A DNA stretch of 64,000 nucleotides from NCBI RefSeq assembly GCF_038446955.1, contig NZ_CP151803.1, positions 4,898,001 through 4,962,000 on the forward strand, written 5' to 3'. Source of the stretch: Pedobacter sp. FW305-3-2-15-E-R2A2 (GTDB lineage Bacteria; Bacteroidota; Bacteroidia; Sphingobacteriales; Sphingobacteriaceae). This document shows, piece after piece, positions 57,501 to 62,903 of the stretch. Below the pieces are notes generated by a model. That model saw only the letters and a program-made list of their open reading frames with translations, had not been told where the DNA came from and searched no databases. Position 1 is the stretch's first letter; the number at the start of each line of letters is the position of its first letter. Position numbers and translations under genes: made by a program.

Positions 57501-59656
57501 ACAATACCACCACCGGTTGCCGTCATATTGGTAATCGCGGTAACCGCTTGTGTGCTCACTATAGGCAGCTCGGGAATCAGGCTAAAGGTCTTGTCCTCTC
57601 CATAAGCCGTGCCGACTATATTCGTCGCATAAGCCCTCATGTGATAGACCGTATTCGGTAACAATCCAGTCAATACCGTACTAAAAATCCCTGTACCATT
57701 TCCATTGGTACTCACCGAGCCATTTCCAATCGAAGGATTCGGTTCTGTGCTCCAGCAGATTCCACGGGCTACCACCTGTGATGCGCCATCCTGAAGCACC
57801 TGACCTCCTGCTTTTGCGGTATTGTTAAAGAAAGAACCTGCAGATAGAGTCCGCACTACCGGATAATCCGCAGTGCTGAAAACTTCCTGGTTTCCGTAAG
57901 ATATGCCCACATCATTTACCGCATAAGCGCGGACATAATAGGTTGTTCCGGGAACAAGGCCCGTCATTGGAAGACTAAAATAGCCAATTCCATCTCCCGA
58001 CATGACCTGTTCATTTTTTGTCGGAAGGTCCATCGTTGGCAACGCTTCCTTACTCCAGCAAATTCCGCGCAGGCTAATCGACGAACCTCCATTATGAATG
58101 ATCAGTCCGCCGCCGAAGGCGGTGATTCCGGTAACCGAGTTCACTTTTTCTGTCGTAATTCTCGCTAAGGAATTCGTGATAAAACTCGTTTCACTTGTAT
58201 AAGAAGTTCCGGCACTATTTGTGGCATAGCCTTTGGCATAGTACGTTGTTCCCGGTATCAGATTGGTCAAATCCGCGATAAAGACTCCTACATCCGTTGG
58301 ATTTACTGTGGCCGATGTTCCATGAATCCAGCTGATGCGGTCAGTACTCCAGGCAAAACCTTTGCTGGTAACCACTGCACCACCGTTATTCAGGATATTT
58401 ACACTTCCTTTTGCCGAGTTATTGGTTACATCGGTCACGCTGACCGTAGCAGAACTCAATAAAGGAGGTACTGCCGGAGGTGTCGTAAATTGCAATAAAT
58501 TACCGTAAGCAATCCCCTGGGTATTTACCGCATAAGCCCTGACATAATAAGTTGTATTTCCCAGCAGTCCTACAATTGAACTCGGGAAGAGGCCTACACC
58601 ATAACCATCATTCGTCATCACAGCGTCCTTATCATCCAGCGGATCTCCTTTTACGCTCCAGCGGATTCCACGTGCAGAAACCGGACTTCCCCCATCGTTC
58701 GTAATGTCTCCGCCACTGAAAGCAGTGATGCTGGAAATCTCCGTTATCGGAAGGGTAATGATCGTTGGAAGATCAAAGACAGTTTTAAAAATCAGGTCTT
58801 CACCATACACGGTTCCCTGGCTATTCGTGGCATATGCCCGGACATGGTAAACCGTATTTGGCATCAGGTCTTTCATCGTTCCGGTAAAAACACCCAGACC
58901 GCTACCTGTTACTGCCGTACTTGTTTTTGTACCCAGTGAAACATCCGGATTGGCATTCGTGCTCCAGCAAAGACCAACAATGCTAAAATCTGAACCCGCA
59001 TTACTGAGGGCATTTCCATTTCCCGTAGCCGTAGTCCCCTTAATGTCTGTTACGGCAAGTGTAAGCACCTCTGCCGCACACCTTAAATCCTGCCAGGCGG
59101 TTCCATCATAATAACGGATCAAGCGCGATACCGCATTGATGTAAAACGAACCTTTACTTACCGTAGCTGCTGCCGGTTCATTGCCCAGCACCGGAAGTTT
59201 GAACGCTTTCAGGTCTTTCCCTGCTGCAAAACCTTTATTTTCTGATAAATTACTCTTTTGAAGATCCTGAATCTTCGTCCAACCCGCTCCATCATATATC
59301 ATGGCCGCTTTATTCGTGGAGGAATAATAAATGACCCCTTGTTCTCTGGCCTGATCAGGATGACTACTCAGTACCGGTAAATAGGAAATCCCTTCTTTCA
59401 CCATAAAATAATCCCCGGCAGTCACCGTTCCGATCGTATTCGTACACAAACTTTCCCAGGCAATCCCGGTATAGATCAATGGTTTTTCCTGTACCGTACT
59501 GTAAATGAGCATCCCCGTTTTAGGCTGCGAAATACTGGTTTGATCCAGCACGGCCAAAGTCGGAATTCCATTTAAAACACTAAAATGACGTTGTCCGGAG
59601 GCAGCATTTCCGATAAACAGTAAACATAAAAACACGGAATAAAGGAAACTTTTCAA
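45566..59656 (-). CDS. Giant repetitive surface protein with ~30 FN3-like repeats and seven FISUMP modules
   Basis: This 4,696-residue protein has a signal peptide (residues 1-~21), a tail-fibre-like N-terminal region (~22-190; PKTGMLIYST, GVIYYSSTNKAAMIYDGAGW), 24 FN3-like repeats of about 100 residues (~195-2590; each with GxxWSTxxxPT and TYYVRAYATN...GTxYG), and seven FISUMP (Fib_succ_major) modules separated by six more FN3-like repeats (~2590-4696). Each FISUMP module shows FKICNP, RCWITQNLGA, GSGWRIPT and LRCLRD, with four conserved cysteines that could form two disulfides. Modules alternate between two subtypes. It ends in SLRCLK with no type IX sorting domain. Upstream in the operon are PorP/SprF, CHU_C and thioredoxin-like genes, suggesting a secreted adhesin. 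The frame is intact over 14 kb. Confidence 0.88.
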   Translation of the reverse strand: MKSFLYSVFLCLLFIGNAASGQRHFSVLNGIPTLAVLDQTSISQPKTGMLIYSTVQEKPLIYTGIAWESLCTNTIGTVTAGDYFMVKEGISYLPVLSSHPDQAREQGVIYYSSTNKAAMIYDGAGWTKIQDLQKSNLSENKGFAAGKDLKAFKLPVLGNEPAAATVSKGSFYINAVSRLIRYYDGTAWQDLRCAAEVLTLAVTDIKGTTATGNGNALSNAGSDFSIVGLCWSTNANPDVSLGTKTSTAVTGSGLGVFTGTMKDLMPNTVYHVRAYATNSQGTVYGEDLIFKTVFDLPTIITLPITEISSITAFSGGDITNDGGSPVSARGIRWSVKGDPLDDKDAVMTNDGYGVGLFPSSIVGLLGNTTYYVRAYAVNTQGIAYGNLLQFTTPPAVPPLLSSATVSVTDVTNNSAKGSVNILNNGGAVVTSKGFAWSTDRISWIHGTSATVNPTDVGVFIADLTNLIPGTTYYAKGYATNSAGTSYTSETSFITNSLARITTEKVNSVTGITAFGGGLIIHNGGSSISLRGICWSKEALPTMDLPTKNEQVMSGDGIGYFSLPMTGLVPGTTYYVRAYAVNDVGISYGNQEVFSTADYPVVRTLSAGSFFNNTAKAGGQVLQDGASQVVARGICWSTEPNPSIGNGSVSTNGNGTGIFSTVLTGLLPNTVYHMRAYATNIVGTAYGEDKTFSLIPELPIVSTQAVTAITNMTATGGGIVSANGIADITARGIHWSITGDPADDPAAGMTNDGAATGTFQSFMKNLMGNTTYYVRAYATNRFGTAYGDLLEFHTSAPQPPVLASSSLAVYNITYTQATGDVTMLNNGGAKILSKGIAYSIDRISYLNAESVTVNPNDIGNFRTQLSGLTPGTVYYAKGYATNSEGTAYTVERSFITPLNISLMTLPVTLVTNSTAESGGAILVSGSAGVTHRGLCWSTSPNPTTSDFFISSGSASENFVIRMTGLTGSTKYYVRAYAGNNSVTVYGNTETFVTPPPGLATVNTVSIDQIGGVTAMGTGELSDEGGSPVSSRGICWNTSADPTITDGAKESGSGRGTFSAFMTGLTPLTKYHVRAYAVNEIGVVYGNELIFTTATTATLTTLPATAITANTANSGGNISSDGGTAVTASGICWSTAGLPTIEDPHTSSGPGIGNFIHALKDLLGSTKYYIRAYATNSAGTVYGQVESFVTAPPVLARLNTTPARSGLKGITGISGGTILHNGGAAITDRGLVWSTSSGFDPEAVATRRITELGNQSFAMTMEDLLPGMTYYVRAFATNSAGISYAPNEERFTTFNLPLVSTAAIPQGTVTSTEAFGGGNISDNGGTEVLASGLCWNTSVNPILTNDHTSNAIGMGSFANKIGELLGSTRYYVRAYATNAVGTAYGETESFTTLPPVLATVITEAAEATSTTTAKSGGTILTHGGAVVTTRGVYWSVQPDFNPDTISLNKTAETGYFTGSFTARLNGLKQHTTYYVRAYVVNSAGIAYGNTVSFITPQLPVLTTVFARPTGSTSGLSGGDIADEGGSNVYNRGVVWSELPVFNPDTVSVNRTSNGSRGGVYSSTLKNLKANTTYYVQAYATNVAGTNYGNLLSFITDPPVLATLSTRAATGIGGITAWSGGDISDNGGAAVTTRGLVWSTQSGFRPDTLIGNKTMLPGTGNGGFSSNMTDLQPGTTYYVRAYALNSVGVAYGNEQSFTTLIIPTVSTTAVAVSSAGITATGGGTVLSNGGTLVTNQGVVWSTSPNPTLGTPQQTSHDSGTENSFRSSITKLEPVTLYYVRAYATNNQGTAYGNELTFTTPAILPALTTTYITPSSKSSATTGGNISKDGGAAITSRGVVWSLDRNFNPDAETQKRTSNGTGTGIFTSEVTGLNLSMAYYVRAYASNSVGTAYGNQVTVTLFPTAPILSTNEATELTGTTAKSGGVITSDGGADVTLKGLCWSIRTNPTINDSKTNNGIGLDPFSGTMTGLLPNTLYYVRAYAQNKIGVAYGLEQRFLTNAYPTLTVTTMATDIKATTATSGGDITDDGRTPILSRGVTWNTTGSPTIALSTKTVDNTTTGIGKFVAQLKGLTDKTTYYVRAYATNAVGTTYGSEVAFSSLEVMLPTILTNTVSGISSVAAIAGGDITDDGGMPVTARGICWSLNPNPVIQAGSYLQHAAGGIGNFSIPFSGLTPGTKYYVRAYATNLKGTIYGNELSFVTLAALPTVSMVTLSKPTMTGTDGSASVTKNGGDEVTDRGFYWSKLAKTPVLPLHPDSLVSVGTTAPFSMSINGLTEGTRYYFWAYAVNVAGTGFSPAPASFTTPTLPTVTTNKPTSILSNAAVSGGFVGSDGGMPVTARGLCWSTETNPTTAVSTKSVDGAGLSGFTTNIQGLLTGTKYYIRAYATNSLGTSYGNLDSLTTLDLPKLTTSPATEILTASAVSGGEITSDGGAAVTSRGICWSLLKDPTILLATKTNNGAGKGAFVSNMTGLTIATKYYFRAYATNSVGTAYGALDSLNTPAIPPSVSNVRIANMTDITAEGSAEVTSDGKADVMERGLVWSTKNPVPTINDLKVIDAGTGTGSFTLPMKELIEGPTYYVRAYATNSAGTGYSPVVTSFKICLPFTMIHKAGFNGAPVDKTISYKTVSTNISGAARCWIAQNLGADQQATAVSDASPAAAGWYWQFNRSQGYEIEGAVRIPAANAWTPWRTDIPENSDWTLANDPCNLLLGGGWRIPTLTEWTTADAAPQNWVKDTDAYNSELKLHDAGWLVNTTGLLAEVRGKSGAYWSSNQISASGASSMGYSFQMNSSSSAAVTGNYSSNYKANAMTLRCLRDTIVLSKPVLSEVSIPVSEMKESSAEAFATVVSDGGTAATVRGLVWSTTNPLPTINDQVLSNGQGVGSFTSTLSSLSEGPTYYVRAYATNKNGTGYSTVATSFKICNPFTVLHQAGLNGAPVSKTVTYGTVSSNLSGAARCWITQNLGADRQAISVTDATEASAGWYWQFNRLQGYQHDGTTRTPSNAWTPWITPISENLNWLPAQDPCILLLGSGWRLPTGLELITAEGVPQNWDTQADTYKSALKIHGAGYLSYSGGGTLTGRGTSGYYWSSTMGNNASVGKGLYNNGAVNAGDIDKSQGLAVRCIRDEVTSTLPSVSNVDIPVSGMSSATAAGTATVAPEGSSPVTERGLVWSSSEILPTVTSNKIIDSGKGTGAFTGVISGLTEGPTYYVRAYAISAVGIAYSAITSSFKICNPFTAIHKAGLNGAPVDKTITYKTVSSSITGAPRCWITQNLGASEQAVSATDANPAAAGWYWQFNRAQGYDVQGTVRTPAANAWTPWRTDIPENSDWTLANDPCNLLLGGGWRIPTLTEWTTADAVPQYWLKDADAYNSVLKLHNAGWLVNTTGLLAEVRGKSGFYWSSNQIAPSSGLSSLANSFQMNSSSSAVVTGNYSTNYKANGMPLRCLRDAVVLSKPVLTNVSIPVSGMKESSAEGSATVVSDGGASLTARGLVWSTSNSLPSLSDQVLSNGLDTGSFKITLMGLAEGPTYYVRAYATNSQGTAYSPQVNSFKICNPFTVIHQAGLNGAPVSKTVTYGTVSSNLSGAARCWITQNLGADRQASGATDATEASAGWYWQFNRLQGYQHDGTTRTPSNAWTPWITPISENLNWLPAQDPCILLLGSGWRLPTGLELIAAEAPPQNWDTQADTYNSALKIHGAGYLSYSGGGTLTGRGTSGYYWSSTMGNNASVGKGLYNNGAVNAGDIDKSQGLAVRCIRDEVTSTLPSVSNVDIPVSGMSSATAAGTATVAPEGSSPVTERGLVWSSSEILPTVTSNKIIDSGKGTGAFTGVISGLTEGPTYYVRAYAISAVGIAYSAITSSFKICNPFTAIHKAGLNGAPVDKTITYKTVSSSITGAPRCWITQNLGASEQAVSATDANPAAAGWYWQFNRAQGYDVQGTVRTPAANAWTPWRTDIPENSDWTLANDPCNLLLGGGWRIPTLTEWTTADAVPQYWLKDADAYNSVLKLHNAGWLVNTTGLLAEVRGKSGFYWSSNQIAPSSGLSSLANSFQMNSSSSAVVTGNYSTNYKANGMPLRCLRDAVVLSKPVLTNVSIPVSGMKESSAEGSATVVSDGGASLTARGLVWSTSNSLPSLSDQVLSNGLDTGSFKITLMGLAEGPTYYVRAYATNSQGTAYSPQVNSFKVCNPVTAIHVAGLNGAPVSKTVTYGAVSSNISGAARCWITQNLGADRQASSATDATEASAGWYWQFNRLQGYQHDGTTRTPSAIMAPWLTPISENLNWLPAKDPCVLLLGSGWRLPTGFELTTAEAVPQNWDTQADTYNSALKIHGAGYLAGGTLTGRGATGYYWSSTMGNSVSVGKGLYNNGAVNAGDIDKALGMAVRCVRDEVIETLPSVSNVDLPVSGMTSATAAGTATVSLAGTSPVTEHGLVWSSSEILPTVTSNKNIDNGKGTGEFTGVLSGLEEGPIYYVRAYAISAVGTVYSPVTSSFKICNPLTVVHQAGVNGAAVDKTITYKTVSSSITGSPRCWITQNLGASEQAISATDPNPAAAGWYWQFNRSQGYEYNNGTKIPATTGTMPWKTDISDNSDWTTAKDPCTLLLGSGWRIPTAAEWTAADASPQFWAKDVDVYNSVLKLHNAGYLNNTAGALMDTRGKTGLYWSTNQMSQASYGPFAQPFVMTDISSLLMTTNYAQTYKSNGGSLRCLK
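47144..49032 (-). repeat. Tandem duplication copy 1 within the giant gene (unit 1,890 bp)
   Basis: The DNA of 47144-49032 matches 49034-50922 at a constant offset of 1,890 nt, i.e. 630 codons or two FISUMP plus two FN3-like modules. The match is nearly identical over the first ~1.5 kb and slightly diverged after about 48640. Outside these limits similarity drops to that of ordinary repeats. Confidence 0.85.
49034..50922 (-). repeat. Tandem duplication copy 2 within the giant gene (unit 1,890 bp)
   Basis: This is the second copy of the 1,890-bp unit, in frame, directly adjacent to the first. It diverges from copy 1 mainly at 50530-50780. The near-identity shows recent duplication by recombination or slippage. 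Confidence 0.85.
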
Positions 59657-59697
59657 TACAGGTAAGCTTTGGCTACGGTTAATTTATCAGGGCATTC

Positions 59698-60609
59698 TTA
59701 TTTCTGGTTGTTGAACAGATTGATCTTTAAATTGAGTTCAAAATCAGCTCCTGTCCGCTGGCGTTCTCCGGCAAGCTGACTCGTATAAAGGCCCTGGATC
59801 AGAAACTTATCATAGCTGAGGCCAATGCCAAAAGTGCTGCTCTTGTCGCTATGATACATGCCCATAAAAGAAAGAATGTTGTTTTCCAGTTTAAGGTTCG
59901 TTCCCAGGTCCCAGATGTTATCAATGTCTTTAGCCCCCCTGAAACTGATCTTTGGTTCTATCGATACCACATCCAGTGCCGTTCCTATTTTGTAGGAAAC
60001 CGCCATAAAGTAAGTAGATCCATCTACAGAATTCTGATCGTCCTTTTGCAGGAATTTCTTTAAGTTGGGCAATGCGGCCTGCAGGGTGAAGCGCTGATCG
60101 GTATAAGCGATCCCGAAATCTCCATCTACAAAAGCCTTGCGCTGGTTAAAGCGCTCTGCCGGCATGTCGTCAGGAGTAGCGATAATGTTCTGCATGTCCA
60201 GGCGCTCTTTCATCACGCCCAGGGAAATTCCGAAATGCAGGTTCCTGCTGTCGCCATTCAATGGAAGGTGATAGGCATAAGTTCCCATCACACGCGTCCG
60301 GCCAATCAGACCGGCCTTATCATTATAGACAGACAGCCCCACACCTACTTTATCGTATTGGTAATCCGCAGTCGCCACCATAGTTACCGGAGAGCCGGGA
60401 ATGGACCTCCATTGATTGCGGTATCCGATATTGATGTTCAGTCCCTGGTTGATTCCCGCAAACGCCGGATTGCTGAGGTATTGGTTTTCGTAGTACTGGT
60501 TTCCCATTGGCCTAATCTGCGCCTTTAAGGAAATGGTGGTGGTAAGCAGGCTGATCATCAGAAAGCCGGTAAGCAAAACCTTGTGCCTTGTTAATTTTGT
60601 CATTATCAA
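59698..60609 (-). CDS. PorP/SprF-family outer-membrane protein (type IX secretion)
   Basis: This 303-residue protein has a signal peptide (cleavage near LKAQ, residue 31) and the PorP/SprF start QYYENQYLSNPAFAG, then GLNINIGYRNQWRSIPGSPV and repeated beta-strands. These outer-membrane barrels act with the type IX secretion system and help export or anchor neighbouring large surface proteins; SprF with SprB in Flavobacterium is the known case. Its gene lies 13 nt after the CHU_C gene and 41 nt before the giant gene in one operon, so the giant protein is the likely partner. Confidence 0.88.
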   Translation of the reverse strand: MIMTKLTRHKVLLTGFLMISLLTTTISLKAQIRPMGNQYYENQYLSNPAFAGINQGLNINIGYRNQWRSIPGSPVTMVATADYQYDKVGVGLSVYNDKAGLIGRTRVMGTYAYHLPLNGDSRNLHFGISLGVMKERLDMQNIIATPDDMPAERFNQRKAFVDGDFGIAYTDQRFTLQAALPNLKKFLQKDDQNSVDGSTYFMAVSYKIGTALDVVSIEPKISFRGAKDIDNIWDLGTNLKLENNILSFMGMYHSDKSSTFGIGLSYDKFLIQGLYTSQLAGERQRTGADFELNLKINLFNNQK

Positions 60610-60622
60610 TTCTTTTAGCTAA

Positions 60623-61384
60623 TTATTTGTCTTTTACGATGGAGATAAATCCTGTTTTTCTGGATTTCCCGGAATCAATGGTCAGGATATAATAGTAAGT
60701 GTCTTCTTTTAGTGGATTGCCGTTAAACATTCCATCCCAGGAGTTGTCATATCCGAACATGCTGAAGACCACCCTTCCCTCTCTGTCGAAAATCTTCAGT
60801 TCATTATTGGGATAGAGTTTTATATTTTTAACCACCCAGGTATCGTTCACCCCATCCCCATTGGGCGTGATCATGTTGTTCGCCACCAGGTCCACATAAG
60901 GGGTAATCAGCGAGGATTCCATACTCACTGCGGTCAGGTCCGCAAAAGTAATGGCATTGGGAAACAGCTGGCCGATAAACAGCTGCTCAGGATTCACCAC
61001 GCTTTCTTTTACGAGCATAAAATCTTTGGCCGTGCTGCTCGTCATTTTTGAATAAGCAAGCAACAGGTTCTTCGCTTCATTTCCATTCAGCTCAATGTCC
61101 TCATAGTTCATGGCCAATTCTCCCTGGAATACCGCCGGTCTGCTGAACCGGTACATCCGCTGAATGCTGTTGAACTTAGGAAAAATAACCACGGTCTGCT
61201 GTTTGTTTACGCTCAGGTTATTCAACACCCAATTGTTCGCAGGAACGAGTGTCAAACCATCGGTACTGAAAACCGTTCCACCTTGAATAAAAAGGCCTTC
61301 TGAATTGATCCTTAACTGCGCTTGCAGCTCCGTGGCGCCAAACAAGAGGAGGCCGAAGGAAAGGGAGGCAATTATCTTTTTCAT
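60623..61384 (-). CDS. Small secreted protein with C-terminal CHU_C (type B type IX sorting) domain
   Basis: This 253-residue protein has a signal peptide (cleavage near LQAQ, residue 22), a middle part of beta character and a C-terminal gliding-motility-associated CHU_C domain: ITPNGDGVNDTWVVKNI, PNNELKIFDREGRVVFSM, and WDGMFNGNPLKEDTYYYIL. This domain is the type B targeting signal for type IX secretion. It is followed 13 nt later by PorP/SprF. It is probably carried to the surface by the type IX system and might anchor or cap the FISUMP proteins of the operon, which lack such a domain. Confidence 0.86.
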   Translation of the reverse strand: MKKIIASLSFGLLLFGATELQAQLRINSEGLFIQGGTVFSTDGLTLVPANNWVLNNLSVNKQQTVVIFPKFNSIQRMYRFSRPAVFQGELAMNYEDIELNGNEAKNLLLAYSKMTSSTAKDFMLVKESVVNPEQLFIGQLFPNAITFADLTAVSMESSLITPYVDLVANNMITPNGDGVNDTWVVKNIKLYPNNELKIFDREGRVVFSMFGYDNSWDGMFNGNPLKEDTYYYILTIDSGKSRKTGFISIVKDK

Positions 61385-61422
61385 TTCTGCTGTTTTTTAA
61401 TATTTTATCTTTTTAAACTGAC

Positions 61423-62856
61423 TTATTTCATAGCTGATTCCAGCTGTTCAACCGTCTCCGGCATGGCCATAATCTTATTCGTTTTTGCATCTACCAGGAC
61501 CATTGTTGGCGTAGAAAGCACAAAGTAAGCCGCTGCTTCCGGGCTCCGGATTCCCTGATCCGCCCTTTTATGTTTAAATGCAGGAAGCTTTAGTTTTGCC
61601 TTTTCCCAGGCCGGAATTTCTGTTTCTGTTTCATCCAGGCTAATGGCAAAAACGTCCATCATTTCTACCTTTGAAGCTTCCTGATACCATGGGTGTAATT
61701 TTTCCATCAGCTCTTTACAATGCTGACAGTCGGCAGACCAGAACAGCACGAGTTTGTATTTGGCTTCGGTCTTAAAATCATGAAAAGCAACGGTCTTTCC
61801 CGAGCCCAATTTCCAGTTAAAATCTGGCGCAACAGCACCGGTTACCAATGTCTCCATTCCTTTCAGCCTTTGTTCAATGGCTTTTCTTTTGCTTGTCATA
61901 CAAAGCGGATCATTCAGGTAAGGTTCCAGCATTTTTATCCCGGCAGCCATGTTGAAACTCTCAAATCCGTTATAGAAATAATCGACCATCCAGCCATACA
62001 CTAAAGGATGACCGGTACGTGCTTTTTCAATCGCCCGTTTTCCGGCAAGCGTAAACAAGGAATCCCGAAGGGCTATTGTCGTAGACATTGCGCCATAAAT
62101 GTTGACGTATTTATTCATCCATTCCTTCATTTCTGTCGTCCTGATGACCATGGGGTTTTTAAAGTCCATCCCATCGAAATAATGCGCAATCACACTGTTC
62201 ATGCGATCGGTCTCTGTTCCTTTCCACAGAATCGGGGCAATGTTCTGGAACACAAAACTGCTGCCCACAAAAGTGTTTTTGTGTTTCAGTATTTGTGTTT
62301 CTATCCATTTATTATAACCGATCCGTCTGCTTTCATATTCCTCTGTTCCCAATAAAAAGAACTTAGATTCCGGCTGGTCATAGTTCATCATGAAATTCTG
62401 CAGCAGGCCTAGTGGCTGTCTCTTTTTTGCATTGTCAGTGGCAAAACTCAGGAACACGGTATTTTCTATTTCACCTTTTTGAAAGTAGGTGCTATCGGGA
62501 TGGTTCAGGGCTTTCGGACGTGCCCAAAGTTCCAGGTTCTGACTGTTTACAAAAATCTGCTTTTCCGAAGGATAAGGGTTACTGTCCTGCTTCTCCTGGT
62601 AGTCGAATCTCAGCACAAATTCTCCCGGCAGCTGATCTTTTGGGATGTTCAGCACCGCAGTTTCTCCGTTGTTTACTCCCGTCTTTTCTACTACCGTTTT
62701 AACCGAAGCTCCGGCCAGTGACAGCAAACTGATCTTACTTTTTGCCACGCCGGACAGGTGTATTTTCAGCGTCAGGTCCTGAGCCTGTACCCCGAAAGTC
62801 ATCAGTCCCAAAATGGCATTGGTAAATACTATATTTTTAAATGGCTTACTGATCAT
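61423..62856 (-). CDS. TlpA-like thioredoxin-family protein with long N-terminal domain
   Basis: This 477-residue protein has a signal peptide (cleavage near VQAQ, residue 26), a ~320-residue N-terminal region of the Bacteroidota TlpA-associated type, and a C-terminal thioredoxin fold with the redox motif FWSADCQHC (Cys377, Cys380) and the cis-proline segment LSTPTMV. It acts in the periplasm, reducing or rearranging disulfides. It lies inside the FISUMP operon, 46 nt after the edge gene and 38 nt before the CHU_C gene. Each FISUMP module carries four conserved cysteines, so a role in folding them is a reasonable inference. Confidence 0.85.
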   Translation of the reverse strand: MISKPFKNIVFTNAILGLMTFGVQAQDLTLKIHLSGVAKSKISLLSLAGASVKTVVEKTGVNNGETAVLNIPKDQLPGEFVLRFDYQEKQDSNPYPSEKQIFVNSQNLELWARPKALNHPDSTYFQKGEIENTVFLSFATDNAKKRQPLGLLQNFMMNYDQPESKFFLLGTEEYESRRIGYNKWIETQILKHKNTFVGSSFVFQNIAPILWKGTETDRMNSVIAHYFDGMDFKNPMVIRTTEMKEWMNKYVNIYGAMSTTIALRDSLFTLAGKRAIEKARTGHPLVYGWMVDYFYNGFESFNMAAGIKMLEPYLNDPLCMTSKRKAIEQRLKGMETLVTGAVAPDFNWKLGSGKTVAFHDFKTEAKYKLVLFWSADCQHCKELMEKLHPWYQEASKVEMMDVFAISLDETETEIPAWEKAKLKLPAFKHKRADQGIRSPEAAAYFVLSTPTMVLVDAKTNKIMAMPETVEQLESAMK

Positions 62857-62903
62857 CTTTATTTTCTATTGTTGTATTCTTATTATTCTTCATTGCAATA
62901 TTT

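Noticed and set aside
45686..58500. Many plus-strand open frames opposite the giant gene, some occurring twice
   Set aside because: They are antisense shadows of the repetitive coding sequence; the identical pairs arise from the 1,890-bp duplication. None has a known domain or start signal.
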